Source: Flavobacterium supellecticarium
Lineage (GTDB): Bacteria > Bacteroidota > Bacteroidia > Flavobacteriales > Flavobacteriaceae
Direction: 5' to 3'
Assembly (NCBI RefSeq): GCF_004801375.1
Contig: NZ_SSNZ01000010.1
Location: 84,630-148,629, forward strand
Length of the DNA: 64,000 nt
Below the pieces are notes generated by a model. It was not told the DNA's origin, searched no databases, and was given only the letters and a program-made list of their open reading frames with translations. How positions within the stretch are numbered: the first letter of the stretch is position 1; each line of letters begins with the position of its first letter. Of this stretch, positions 34,115 through 43,183 are shown piece by piece. A program made the translations under genes and the position numbers.

Positions 34115-35178
34115 TTTGTAAATAAGGCAATGCCGTTTTTGAGGTTGTAGTAATTTTTATCGGGATAGTGTTTTTGCACCAATGCGATTGCTTTTAGACT
34201 ACGGATACCGCTCTGACAGATAAAAACCAATGTTTCGGAATCGGCCAGTTTTTCCAGATGGTATTCGAGTTCCGGCAAGGGAATCGCCATCACATTAAAG
34301 CCGACGATTTTGGGTAATTCATCTGTATTTCGGACATCAATTAACATCGTTTTTTTCCGATTAAAAATGTTTTTCAATGTCTCCAAATCATTGATATGGG
34401 TTATGTTTTTACAGTGGTAATCATATAACTGATTTAAAATATCGGTCTTTGTTTTCGGTTTGAATGCGGTAGTTTTGGATTTGAACCGGAGTAATTCCGA
34501 CTGATAATCCAGACTGTTAAAGGTTAATAGCTGTCCGGACATTACTTCCCCGATACCGGTAATAATTTTGAGGACTTCATTTGCCTGAAAGTTTCCCATA
34601 ATACCAGCCAATACACCAATTACACCGGCTTCGTTACAAGATGGAACATGTAACGGATTTGGTATTTCCGGAAAAAGATCCCTTAAGTTGGACGGATTTT
34701 CACCGTAATGAAAAACAGACAATTGTCCTTCAAACCGAAAAACCGCAGCATATACTAATGGTTTCTGCAGCAAATGACATACATCGTTTAAGAGGTAACG
34801 TGTTGTAAAATTATCGGTGCAATCCACGATAATCGAATAGGAGCTGACCCGTTCAAAAACAGTACTCATATCCAAATTTTCGGGATAGCTATGAATATCG
34901 GTTTCACTATTCAATTTTGAAAGCTTTTTTTGCACGACGTCTACCTTCAGATTACCGATATCCAGTTCGTCGAATAGTACCTGTCGTTGCAGATTACTAA
35001 GCGAAACCCTATCCGGATCGATTACACCAAGCTGACCAACACCAGCGGCACAGAGATATTGTAAAACGGGACATCCCAAGCCTCCGGCGCCAACAACAAG
35101 AACCCTGGCATCGGCCAGTTTTTGTTGCGTAGCTATTCCAAAAACCGGTAAAATAAGCTGTCTGTTATAACGTTCCAT
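34111..35178 (-). CDS. moeB: MoaD-activating adenylyltransferase with rhodanese domain
   Basis: E1-like enzyme that adenylates the C-terminal Gly of MoaD; the rhodanese domain can deliver the sulfur. 355 residues: ThiF fold (1-240) with ARVLVVGAGGLGCPVLQYL, LSNLQRQVLFDE and the Cys in HVPSCNEAGVIG; rhodanese domain (about 265-355) with active-site Cys in VFICQSGIRSL. The paired CxxC zinc sites of E. coli MoeB are not visible, so this copy appears to lack the zinc. Sits 11 bases after moaD and overlaps moaE. Confidence 0.92.
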   Translation of the reverse strand: MERYNRQLILPVFGIATQQKLADARVLVVGAGGLGCPVLQYLCAAGVGQLGVIDPDRVSLSNLQRQVLFDELDIGNLKVDVVQKKLSKLNSETDIHSYPENLDMSTVFERVSSYSIIVDCTDNFTTRYLLNDVCHLLQKPLVYAAVFRFEGQLSVFHYGENPSNLRDLFPEIPNPLHVPSCNEAGVIGVLAGIMGNFQANEVLKIITGIGEVMSGQLLTFNSLDYQSELLRFKSKTTAFKPKTKTDILNQLYDYHCKNITHINDLETLKNIFNRKKTMLIDVRNTDELPKIVGFNVMAIPLPELEYHLEKLADSETLVFICQSGIRSLKAIALVQKHYPDKNYYNLKNGIALFTK

Positions 35179-35189
35179 AGTATAGCGTT

Positions 35190-35417
35190 TTATCCTCCTG
35201 AAAAAGGAGGGAGTAAGGCAATTTCATTGTTTTCGGTTAGTAGTAACGTTTCGTCTTCATTCATTTGCCGATCAATAGCAATCTGAAAACTCATGGATCG
35301 GAGTTCCGGGAAATGTTGGAGTAAGATTGCTTTAAAAGCTCCGACAGAAACCGGATAGGTAACCGCAAAAGGTTTATTCACAACATCGTTGAGGTTACCA
35401 AATATTTGTATAGTCAT
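35190..35417 (-). CDS. moaD: Molybdopterin synthase sulfur-carrier subunit
   Basis: 75-residue ubiquitin-like protein whose C-terminus is ALLPPFSGG; the final Gly-Gly is adenylated by MoeB and converted to a thiocarboxylate, the sulfur source for molybdopterin. It begins MTIQIFGNLNDVV. Located between mobA and moeB, three bases after the former. Confidence 0.93.
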   Translation of the reverse strand: MTIQIFGNLNDVVNKPFAVTYPVSVGAFKAILLQHFPELRSMSFQIAIDRQMNEDETLLLTENNEIALLPPFSGG

Positions 35418-35420
35418 AGC

Positions 35421-36002
35421 TTATGCTGTTTTAAAATTGGTACTGATTTCATTTTCGGCTTTGGACCATTCTTCAGGTGTATTGATATTTCGAAAACCAT
35501 TGCTTTCGAAAGGAATGGATAGAATATTGGCGTTATGTTCGGCTAAAAAATCCATCATTTTTAGTTTATTAGCGATCAGATTGCATTCGACTTCCGGTAA
35601 CAGCCGGAAGGGATATAAGCCGCATAATGGCTGTGTGCTACCTTTGTAATTCAATACGTTAATCAAATCTTTTATGCTGTGTTTGATCAGGTATTTGATA
35701 GCTCGCGGTTCCACAAAAGGCGTATCGGCACTAATAATAAGAACGGTTTCTCCGGCGTGAGAAAGAGCCGTATAAATGCCACCTAACGGACCTTTATCTT
35801 TAATTTTATCCGGAATAACGGTTAGTTCAAATGTTTTATAACCGGGATGATGTGCGATAATAACCGGTTCGATATCCAACTGTCGCAACGTATCCAGTAA
35901 ATAGGTGATCATCGGTTTGCCGGAAAGGAATTTTAATCCTTTATCTTCTCCCATTCGGGAACTTTTTCCTCCGGAAAGCAAATAGGTTTTTATTACAGTC
36001 AT
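35421..36002 (-). CDS. mobA: Molybdenum cofactor guanylyltransferase
   Basis: Adds GMP to Mo-molybdopterin to give the bis-MGD cofactor used by DMSO-reductase-family enzymes such as the nitrate reductase encoded in the same gene train. 193 residues; nucleotide-binding loop LLSGGKSSRMGEDKGLKFL near the start, GPLGGIYTAL, and ISADTPFVEP. Directly follows moeA (three bases apart) and precedes moaD. Confidence 0.93.
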   Translation of the reverse strand: MTVIKTYLLSGGKSSRMGEDKGLKFLSGKPMITYLLDTLRQLDIEPVIIAHHPGYKTFELTVIPDKIKDKGPLGGIYTALSHAGETVLIISADTPFVEPRAIKYLIKHSIKDLINVLNYKGSTQPLCGLYPFRLLPEVECNLIANKLKMMDFLAEHNANILSIPFESNGFRNINTPEEWSKAENEISTNFKTA

Positions 36003-36005
36003 TTT

Positions 36006-37202
36006 TTAGAGTGTTATAGTCATGTTGGAGCGAAAGAAAATGACCTTGACTTTTTCGCCCATTTTAAAGTCTTCCTGTTTCTCATCTAATACGACAAAAG
36101 CATTGGCCCGTGCATAAGCATCCATTTGATACGAAAGTTGCCTGTCCAGTATTGTTGCTTTACCGTTTTGTACCAGAGCCTTTACAAAATGTGTCAGCCC
36201 GCTTTTTTTCTGATAGGACGTTACTAATAGTGCATAATCTTCTGTCTGAAATTGGCATCCTGTTATTCGCTGTATAGCGGGTTTTACATAAACATGAAAA
36301 CAGCTCACTACAGCACTTGGATTTCCGGGAAGTGCGAAAAACAATGTAGTGCCCTTTTTTCCGAAAAATAAAGGCTTCCCCGGTTTTTGGCGCACTTTAT
36401 AAAAGAACTCAATAGCACCCGTTTTTTCCAGCACGGGTTTTACAAAATCATAGTCACCAACCGAAATGCCACCGGTAAAAAGTAATAGATCTACTTTTTT
36501 ATGATTTTCCAAGACAAATTGGTACAATTCGGATTCTTTATCGTCAATCCATTGGGAAAATATAACGGGTATTTCCAGTTGGTGTAATAAAGCTTTTAAA
36601 GCGATCGAATTACTTTCGTAGATCTGTCCGTTTTGCAATATAGTACCGGCCGGAACAAGCTCTTTACCGGTACTGATAATACCGACTTTCGGTTTTGGAA
36701 AAACAGCAACCGAATCGATTCCTAAAGTAGCCAGAAAGCCAATATATTCGGGTGTAAGTAAACGCCCTCTGGATATAACCAAATCGCCTTTTTGAGTTTG
36801 CGTTCCTCGTTTTCGGATATGATCGCCCGGAGAAACAGGCTGTATAAGCTTTAGAATTCCTTTTTCAACCGAACAATTTTCCTGTTGTACAACGGTATCG
36901 GCACCGAGAGGTATGGGCGCTCCGGTAAAAATTCGAGCTGCTTCTCCTTTCTGTAATTCCGGTACCCGGGTTTTTCCGGCTTCGATCTGGTAGTGCAATT
37001 TTAATGGGAGATTATTTTTTATGTCTTCATAACGAATCGCATACCCATCCATGGCCGAATTATCAAAAAACGGTACTGCTACAGGTGAATAGATCGTTTC
37101 GGCTGCAATAAAATTACCGGCTGCTTCCAGTGGAATGCGGATAGGGCTTAGCGTATGACACTGTTGCAGAATATGATGTAAGGCTTCTTTTACGGATATC
37201 AT
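36006..37202 (-). CDS. moeA: Molybdopterin molybdenumtransferase
   Basis: Inserts molybdate into adenylated molybdopterin. 398 residues; SAMDGYAIR near residue 50, RIFTGAPIPLGADTVVQQE, the GISVGDYDFV loop and FALPGNPSAVVSCFHVYV are family signatures. It takes its substrate from the MogA part of MoaCB at the end of the same gene train. Normal length, no anomalies; 20 bases after moaA. Confidence 0.95.
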   Translation of the reverse strand: MISVKEALHHILQQCHTLSPIRIPLEAAGNFIAAETIYSPVAVPFFDNSAMDGYAIRYEDIKNNLPLKLHYQIEAGKTRVPELQKGEAARIFTGAPIPLGADTVVQQENCSVEKGILKLIQPVSPGDHIRKRGTQTQKGDLVISRGRLLTPEYIGFLATLGIDSVAVFPKPKVGIISTGKELVPAGTILQNGQIYESNSIALKALLHQLEIPVIFSQWIDDKESELYQFVLENHKKVDLLLFTGGISVGDYDFVKPVLEKTGAIEFFYKVRQKPGKPLFFGKKGTTLFFALPGNPSAVVSCFHVYVKPAIQRITGCQFQTEDYALLVTSYQKKSGLTHFVKALVQNGKATILDRQLSYQMDAYARANAFVVLDEKQEDFKMGEKVKVIFFRSNMTITL

Positions 37203-37222
37203 TTTTACGTTTTATAGATTGG

Positions 37223-38200
37223 TTAACCACCGATTTTAATCATGCTTCGGTTTTGTAATGTATCCGGATCGACACGTGTATAATCATCAAATTGACCGCC
37301 GAGCATTTTATGTTTTTTCATAAGGCAACGTTCGATAACCGGAACAATATTTTCGCCATTTCGGAAGGCGCCGAGTATATCAAATTCTTCTGCCCCAAAC
37401 AGGCAGTTTTTCATCTTTCCGTCGGCCGTCAGCCGCATTCGGTTACAACTACTGCAAAAAGAATGGCTCAAAGAAGAAATAAAGGAAACTGTACCAGTGT
37501 GGCCAAGAATTCCAAATTTTGTATCGGTATCATTTTTCCCGTCCCGAAGTTTAAACAAGGCATACTGTTGTGTGACAGCTTCCAAAACGATCCGATTATG
37601 AACGACTTTATCTTTATGCCATTCGTTTTTATCAAAGGGCATAAATTCGATAAAACGCAAATGCAACGGCAGGCTTTTAGTCAGGTCTATAAAATCGAAA
37701 ACCTCATCATCGTTAAAGCCCTTGATCAAAACGATATTCAGTTTGACATATATCCCTTGATCAAGACACATCAGGATATTATTCCATACTTTTTGAAACT
37801 GATCCCTTTGCGTGATCTGTAAAAACTTAACCGGATCGAGTGTATCAAGACTAATATTAACCGATTGAATTCCAGATTCTTGTAGTGTCGTTTTATAGCG
37901 ATCTAATAACATACCATTAGTGGTTAATGTCAACTGAACGGGTAGCATCGACAAGCGTTCGACGACAGCAGTAAAATCTTTTCGTACCAAAGGCTCCCCT
38001 CCGGTTAAACGGATTTTTTTGACACCGAGGGATGTAAATACTTCGGCAATACTAAAAATTTCATCCGTTTGCATTAGTTTTTGAGGTGGCATTAGCGAAA
38101 TAGACTCTTCCGGCATACAATAGGTACACCGAAAATTACAATTATCCGTTAACGATATCCGGAGATAATCGTGGATTCTATGGTGCGTATCTTTTAGCAT
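37223..38200 (-). CDS. moaA: GTP 3',8-cyclase (radical SAM)
   Basis: First step of molybdenum cofactor synthesis. 325 residues from MLKDTHHRIHDYLRISLTD; a longer frame reaches 38266 into the preceding gene but this ATG gives the family start. N-terminal radical SAM cluster Cys in NCNFRCTYCMPE, SAM-binding LTGGEPLVRKD, second 4Fe-4S cluster in FCSSCNRMRLTADGKMKNC, and the C-terminal Gly-Gly (SMIKIGG) that is essential in MoaA. First cofactor gene after the reductase genes. Confidence 0.95.
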   Translation of the reverse strand: MLKDTHHRIHDYLRISLTDNCNFRCTYCMPEESISLMPPQKLMQTDEIFSIAEVFTSLGVKKIRLTGGEPLVRKDFTAVVERLSMLPVQLTLTTNGMLLDRYKTTLQESGIQSVNISLDTLDPVKFLQITQRDQFQKVWNNILMCLDQGIYVKLNIVLIKGFNDDEVFDFIDLTKSLPLHLRFIEFMPFDKNEWHKDKVVHNRIVLEAVTQQYALFKLRDGKNDTDTKFGILGHTGTVSFISSLSHSFCSSCNRMRLTADGKMKNCLFGAEEFDILGAFRNGENIVPVIERCLMKKHKMLGGQFDDYTRVDPDTLQNRSMIKIGG

Positions 38201-38232
38201 TTGTTCGAAATTAAGAAGGGGGAAGTCCGTTT

Positions 38233-38472
38233 TTAATTTACTTTTTCCGGTAAAAAATACAGCCATAGTACACTTGCCAGAAACAGGACAAAAGAAGCGA
38301 TAAAAGTACTGTAAGCTACTTCCGGATGTCCTTCCAGGGCATTGTTAAGGGCGGTATACAACAGCCAAATCTGGAGCAGCAGATTCACGAGTAAGACAGT
38401 AATCAGGGCAGACATAATCATGCTTTTTTTCTGCGGATGGGCTTGTTCCTGTGTGGTTCTGAAATTACTCAT
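38233..38472 (-). CDS. Small membrane protein of the nitrate reductase cluster
   Basis: 79 residues with two membrane helices (about 18-42 MIMSALITVLLVNLLLQIW and 54-74). It overlaps the Rieske gene by 4 bases and precedes moaA, so it is made with the reductase. No cofactor-binding motif; possibly an anchor or assembly subunit for the Rieske or iron-sulfur protein. No family recognised. Confidence 0.75.
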   Translation of the reverse strand: MSNFRTTQEQAHPQKKSMIMSALITVLLVNLLLQIWLLYTALNNALEGHPEVAYSTFIASFVLFLASVLWLYFLPEKVN

Positions 38473-38969
38473 ACGGTTTCATTTTTAGGATGTTGAACAT
38501 AAATAGCATTCCCTTCAAAAGTTACGTCCAGTTTTTTTAATGGACGGGGTGGTGGTCCCTGAATAACATTTCCTGTTTTTACATCAAACCATCCGTTATG
38601 ACAAGGACATTCAATGGTTAATGTACCGGGTTTATAATATACAGCACATGACAAATGGGTACATTTCTGTTCGTAGGCGTAAAATTCACCTTCTTCTGTA
38701 TGGATCAGTATATAAGGAACCGTATCATTTTCCAGGACAAAGGATTTTGTTCCACCTACCGGAATTTCATTTTTGGCGCAGATTTTTTGTTTTTTTTCAT
38801 TTTTTGGCTCGTTAAAGAAAGCGGCTTTTGCTGCAATAACGCCGTTGCCAACAACCATTCCGCCGGAAACCACAGCGAGTAACTTTGCAAAATCCCTTCG
38901 GCTTACCTGATTGGCCTGGGATCTGTTAATCGGGAAATCTTTTTTCCAGTGTTTATCCTGATGACTCAT
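38469..38969 (-). CDS. Rieske 2Fe-2S protein with twin-arginine signal
   Basis: 166 residues. The N-terminus has SRRDFAKLL followed by a hydrophobic stretch (VVSGGMVVGNGV), a twin-arginine-type signal or anchor. The Rieske cluster ligands are in KCTHLSCAVY (Cys, His) and CPCHNGWFD (Cys, His). It lies between the ferredoxin-type subunit and a small membrane protein in the nitrate reductase gene train, so it probably passes electrons between quinol or cytochrome b and the iron-sulfur chain. The Tat signal would put the cluster outside, whereas the reductase lacks any signal, so the topology is unclear. Confidence 0.9.
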   Translation of the reverse strand: MSHQDKHWKKDFPINRSQANQVSRRDFAKLLAVVSGGMVVGNGVIAAKAAFFNEPKNEKKQKICAKNEIPVGGTKSFVLENDTVPYILIHTEEGEFYAYEQKCTHLSCAVYYKPGTLTIECPCHNGWFDVKTGNVIQGPPPRPLKKLDVTFEGNAIYVQHPKNETV

Positions 38970-38980
38970 TATCGTGTTTT

Positions 38981-39547
38981 TTAAAATATTTTTAATTCGG
39001 TACTACCTTTTGGCATCATAATATTTACTTTGGTTTTTACTACCTCCTGACCAAAAACAAACTGATTGACAGGAGAGGAGTTAGGACGCATTTTTTCCAT
39101 TTCTTCCCGGGTTCCGTAAAACAAGGCTCCACTAGGACAAACGGTGGCGCACATCGGTTTTTTGCCCACACTGGTTCTGTCGTAACACATATTACATTTC
39201 ATCATCAGATCGTAGTGTTCTACTTTTTTCGGTACGCCAAACGGGCAGGCCATCACACAATTGGAACATCCGATACAACGTGATGTATTGGCTGTATGTA
39301 CGATTCCGAACTCATCTTTGGTAATCGCGTCAGCAGGGCAAACATTCGCGCAAACCGGATCGTCACAATGCATACAAACCTGAACGGTGGTTTGAATCGT
39401 TACGGCGCGGTCTACATAGTTAACGTGAATCATAGACTCTTCACCGTTGGTTTCACATTCTGCACAGGCTGCTTCGCACGATTTGCAACCGATACAACGT
39501 TGCATGTCTACGAAGAACTCTTCCTGTAGTTTATAATAGTGATGCAT
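38981..39547 (-). CDS. Four-cluster 4Fe-4S electron transfer subunit
   Basis: 188 residues of the DmsB/NrfC/HycB type. Four Cys groups are visible: [43 protein letters not shown] and [21 protein letters not shown] (each 3-4 Cys), enough for four cubane clusters. It should relay electrons to the catalytic molybdoprotein encoded upstream. No signal peptide. 11 bases before the Rieske gene; 87 bases after the reductase gene. Confidence 0.92.
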   Translation of the reverse strand: MHHYYKLQEEFFVDMQRCIGCKSCEAACAECETNGEESMIHVNYVDRAVTIQTTVQVCMHCDDPVCANVCPADAITKDEFGIVHTANTSRCIGCSNCVMACPFGVPKKVEHYDLMMKCNMCYDRTSVGKKPMCATVCPSGALFYGTREEMEKMRPNSSPVNQFVFGQEVVKTKVNIMMPKGSTELKIF

Positions 39548-39634
39548 ATTTTTGTAATTAAATTAAACCAAAGCGGATAATTGAGATCCGTTTTAGCAAA
39601 GACATAAAATGATCAGAGGGAGGGATTACTTCTA

Positions 39635-41851
39635 TTAATTGCTTTTATAGTCGGGAGCATCTTTAGCGACATAAGCTTGTTTACCGGTCGGAATAAGCTG
39701 GCAGGCACTCACTTTAAATTCGGGTATTTTTGAAATAGGATCCAAATGACCGCTGGTTAATTGATTGGCCGATTTTTTCCCCGGCCAGTGATAAGGAATA
39801 AACACGGTATCTTCCCGGATAGTTTCGACAATATTGGCCGGAAATAAAGCTTCACCACGTTTAGTAATTACCCGGACTTCCTCATGTTGCTGTATATTAT
39901 ATTGTGCGGCCAGTGTGGGATGAATTTCGAGCAACGGTTGTGCAAATTGCTCGACCAGTTTTCCGATTCTGCGCGTCTGGGTTCCACTTAGATACTGGGA
40001 AACCACACGACCAGTGGTTAGGATAACAGGATATTCTTCGTCTACCGGATCCATACTGGGATGGTAGTGTACGGGATTGAAATGGGCTTTACCATCGGGC
40101 GTTTTAAATTTTTTATCTTCCCATAATCGTGGCGTACCGGGATGATCCAATTCCGGACAAGGCCAGAATACCCCCATATTTTTTTCAATTTTAGCGTAGG
40201 TGATCCCATAATAATCGGCAGTGCCACCTTTGGAAGCTACGCGAAGTTCATTAAAAACAGCTTCACTATTTACAAAATTGAATTTATCCCCGGCACCCAA
40301 TCGCTGTGCCAGTTCCATTAAAATTGCGGAATCGGTTCGGGCATTTTTCGGTGGATCAACTACTTTACGGATGCGAACAACACGTCCTTCGGCAGTGGTT
40401 ACGGTACCTTCCTCTTCCTCGTGAAGCGAACCGGGTAGGATGATGTCGCAATGACGCATGGTTTCACTCATAAAGAAGTCGATGCCAACATAAAACTCCA
40501 GTTTTTCCAATGCTTCACGAACATAATTATTGTTGGGTAAGGACACCAGCGGATTAAAGCAGAGCGAAAGCAATCCTTTGATTTCATTGCGATGAATGGC
40601 CTCAATGATTTCGTAGGCCGACAGCCCTTTACCGGGGAGTTCTTTTTCATCAATGCCCCAGACTCCGGCAATATATTTACGATGTTCCGGGTTTTCGATA
40701 TCCCGGTTTCCGGGTAGTTGATCACATTTATGACCGTGTTCGCGACCACCTTGTCCGTTTCCTTGTCCGGTAATCGTTCCGTAACCACAATAAGGTTTTC
40801 CGATCCTACCAGAAGCCAGTACAATATTGATACAACTCAGTACATTTTCGACACCTTTGGTATGGTGTTCAATACCTCTTGCATGTAATAAAAATGAAGT
40901 AGCTGCTTTTCCCCAAAGTTGTGCCGCTGCTTCAATTTTTTCTTTTTTAGTTCCGGTAATGGTTTCAGCCCATTCCAAAGTATAGTCTTTTACGGCTTCT
41001 TTAGCCGCTTCAAAGCCGGAAGTATAATTATCTATAAAGTTATGATCAAGCATATCATGCTCAATCATATAATTGAGTATTGCTCCAAAAAGTGCCGAAT
41101 CGGTTCCGGGACGTATATCGAGGTGAATATCTGCTGTTCGGGCCAATGGAATGATTCGCGGATCGACAACAATCAGTTTGGCGCCATTATCCCGGGCGCG
41201 CCATAACCAATAAGTGAGAGTCGGGAATGTTTCAGACACATTTGCTCCGGTTACGATAATCACTTCGGCTTTTTCCAGATCATCATAATTATTGGATGTC
41301 CGATCCAGTCCGAAAGCTTTTTTATTTCCTGCACCAGCCGATACCATACACAAGCGTCCGTTGTAATCGAGATTTTTAGTTTTTATAGCCGTCCGCGCCA
41401 ATTTCCCAACCATATAGGACTTCTCATTAGTTAGAGAAACTCCGGAAAGAACGGCAAAAGCATCCTTGCCATGCAGGGACTGTATTCGCTTTATTTCCGA
41501 GACGGTCATATCCATCGCTTTTTCCCATTGTATCGGACGATAACCTTCGCCTGGCACATTTAAAAGAGGAGTTGTCAGTCGGTCAGGATGATTGTCCTGC
41601 ATATAGCGTTGAACACCTTTTGGACATAAGCGCCCCTGATTGAACGGAAATTCCATCCAGGGTTCAAAACCAACGATTTTATTGTTTTTTGCAAGTAGTT
41701 TAATACCACATTGCATACCACAGAAACAACAATGGGTTTCGACCACTTTGTCTGGCTCGTCCCTTCCCGGAATACCTTCCGGCTTCGGAAAATTGAGTGT
41801 TGGCCCAAATTGTTCGATAATACGATCGATGTCGATAGGAAGTTTTGCCAT
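39635..41851 (-). CDS. Molybdopterin oxidoreductase, cytoplasmic Nas-type nitrate reductase catalytic subunit
   Basis: 738 residues, DMSO-reductase superfamily. An N-terminal 4Fe-4S site has Cys41, Cys44, Cys48 ([10 protein letters not shown]) and Cys76 (GRLCPKG), then the bis-MGD domains ([39 protein letters not shown]) and a C-terminal domain from about 620 ([16 protein letters not shown]). No Tat signal, so it acts in the cytoplasm, matching the two NarK transporters encoded divergently. Overall it resembles assimilatory NasA/NarB, but the quinol-type cytochrome b, ferredoxin and Rieske partners and lack of a nitrite reductase suggest a respiratory or redox-balancing use. Nitrate is inferred from the neighbours. 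Confidence 0.88.
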   Translation of the reverse strand: MAKLPIDIDRIIEQFGPTLNFPKPEGIPGRDEPDKVVETHCCFCGMQCGIKLLAKNNKIVGFEPWMEFPFNQGRLCPKGVQRYMQDNHPDRLTTPLLNVPGEGYRPIQWEKAMDMTVSEIKRIQSLHGKDAFAVLSGVSLTNEKSYMVGKLARTAIKTKNLDYNGRLCMVSAGAGNKKAFGLDRTSNNYDDLEKAEVIIVTGANVSETFPTLTYWLWRARDNGAKLIVVDPRIIPLARTADIHLDIRPGTDSALFGAILNYMIEHDMLDHNFIDNYTSGFEAAKEAVKDYTLEWAETITGTKKEKIEAAAQLWGKAATSFLLHARGIEHHTKGVENVLSCINIVLASGRIGKPYCGYGTITGQGNGQGGREHGHKCDQLPGNRDIENPEHRKYIAGVWGIDEKELPGKGLSAYEIIEAIHRNEIKGLLSLCFNPLVSLPNNNYVREALEKLEFYVGIDFFMSETMRHCDIILPGSLHEEEEGTVTTAEGRVVRIRKVVDPPKNARTDSAILMELAQRLGAGDKFNFVNSEAVFNELRVASKGGTADYYGITYAKIEKNMGVFWPCPELDHPGTPRLWEDKKFKTPDGKAHFNPVHYHPSMDPVDEEYPVILTTGRVVSQYLSGTQTRRIGKLVEQFAQPLLEIHPTLAAQYNIQQHEEVRVITKRGEALFPANIVETIREDTVFIPYHWPGKKSANQLTSGHLDPISKIPEFKVSACQLIPTGKQAYVAKDAPDYKSN

Positions 41852-41946
41852 ACTAAATATAGTTTATCGTTTCAAACCGGATTTTTTATTTTTCGATTAG
41901 AAACCTGTTAGACATTTATTTTAGTAGGTTTTTTGATTTGAGTGGG

Positions 41947-43011
41947 TTATCCGAAGTAGGTTCCGGATTCTTGCCTGGCTTTTAAATGTGCGATCGCTAC
42001 TAAATCTCTTTTTCCTTCGGGGCTGTATTCCAGTAGCGATTGTCCGTTTTTCGATTCGAGTTGGAACCCCAATTGACGGGTCAGTTTTTTTAAATCAGCA
42101 ATATGGAGTTGCGTGGCATATTCTTTTCCGGTATGCTTACAAACCTGCATACCAAGTTGTTTACCGACTTTCCTGTAAATATGTGCTCCGATTTGAGCCG
42201 GTCGCTGGATAATATGGAAAAATTTACCAAATGGCATCCATACCAGAAAAACGATTACAAAAAAGGCATGAGTAACGGCCATGAATTCATAAGTCTGTCC
42301 TTTCATAAATTCATAATCCAGTGTTAAGCCCAATCCGGTTAACGATACTAATATTAATAACAACAAGGGAAGGATATCGCCTTCAAATGTTTGTGTAGCG
42401 ATTAGTCCGGGATCTTTTAGCCGCTTTTGAAGGAAGTAAGAAGCCCCAATGATAACCAGTAAGGAACACCAGTTTAACGCACCGAAAGTCAGGAATCCTA
42501 CAAAGGATTTGACCGGAAAATGCATCACATCAAACCCGAAAAAATGAGCGGTATAAATAGGTTCCAGATTAGGATCCAATCCGGAAACCGGATCTAAAGT
42601 AAAGTGAATCCAGCCGAAAGTAAGTGGAAAAGTAATGGAAAAAGCAATGGTACAGCCTACTGCCATGAGCAGGTGTGAAATACCTCTTTTTTTTCCTCTT
42701 TTAAGGATAAAATCTTGAAGGACTATATTTTTAAAGAAATCTTTAATAGCATATCGTAAATAATAAAGGAAATCCTTTGAAAAAAGAATCCGGAAACTGC
42801 TTTTAAAATACAGCCTGGTAGGTGGCCTTTGAATCCATACCATATAGCGGTATACAATTCCGAAAATTGCGAATAAAGTTCCAAACAGATAGGCGACCAA
42901 AGCGGCATCAAAATTTTGGAGCCTACGAGATCCGATAAGTACCAGAAGTAAGGTCAAAACCGTAGCAAGAACTGCGACAAGAAAGGCTTTAAGGTTTATT
43001 TTTTGTAACAT
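41947..43011 (-). CDS. Membrane cytochrome b-like / quinol-oxidising subunit
   Basis: 354 residues. Two membrane segments at the N-terminus (about 8-60), then a cytoplasmic loop, and four more segments (about 113-135, 185-208, 218-240, 250-275). Conserved-looking His residues in helices (GWIHFTL, AHFFGFDVMHF, AVTHAFFVIVFLVWMPFGKFFH) could ligate haem, as in NarI-like proteins. A C-terminal cytoplasmic tail of about 75 residues follows. First gene of the minus-strand train, so it is probably the membrane anchor that takes electrons from menaquinol for the nitrate reductase. Family assignment is moderate. Confidence 0.75.
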   Translation of the reverse strand: MLQKINLKAFLVAVLATVLTLLLVLIGSRRLQNFDAALVAYLFGTLFAIFGIVYRYMVWIQRPPTRLYFKSSFRILFSKDFLYYLRYAIKDFFKNIVLQDFILKRGKKRGISHLLMAVGCTIAFSITFPLTFGWIHFTLDPVSGLDPNLEPIYTAHFFGFDVMHFPVKSFVGFLTFGALNWCSLLVIIGASYFLQKRLKDPGLIATQTFEGDILPLLLLILVSLTGLGLTLDYEFMKGQTYEFMAVTHAFFVIVFLVWMPFGKFFHIIQRPAQIGAHIYRKVGKQLGMQVCKHTGKEYATQLHIADLKKLTRQLGFQLESKNGQSLLEYSPEGKRDLVAIAHLKARQESGTYFG

Positions 43012-43183
43012 AAAACGAATAAAAATAAATTTTTGTGATATAAAGTTATAAAAAATAAATAAATTAAATAATATGTTATAAAAATATTTTTACTTACCTT
43101 TACAAACTAAACCCCAAGGAGCAGCTATTTATGGCTGTTCACTGGGGTTTTTTTATTATTTGTAACCAATAAAAATTAAGTTT
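43012..43183. promoter_or_regulatory. Divergent control region between nitrate reductase and narK genes
   Basis: 172 very AT-rich bases separating the two nitrate gene groups. Toward narK a -7-like TACCTTTA lies at 43095-43102 with a start expected near 43108. A partly symmetric TTGTGATATAAAGTTATAA lies at 43035-43053 and could be a site for a CRP/FNR-type regulator, but symmetry is imperfect. A leader hairpin (next entry) follows. Confidence 0.55.
43110..43155 (+). promoter_or_regulatory. Leader hairpin with T-tract upstream of narK, possible attenuator
   Basis: Outer stem AACCCCA / TGGGGTT, a small internal loop, inner stem AGCAGC / GCTGTT, loop TATTTATG, then seven T residues. It has the form of an intrinsic terminator but no gene ends before it on this strand; it begins right at the expected transcription start and lies 30 bases before the narK ATG. 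So it may terminate narK transcription early unless some signal intervenes. Confidence 0.6.

Noticed and set aside
37292..37822. 176-residue plus-strand frame over moaA
   Set aside because: Antisense to a certain radical SAM enzyme; composition is that of a shadow frame.
43110..43155. Ordinary terminator of an upstream gene
   Set aside because: No plus-strand gene ends before it; the neighbour to the left is transcribed the other way, so a leader attenuator is the better reading.
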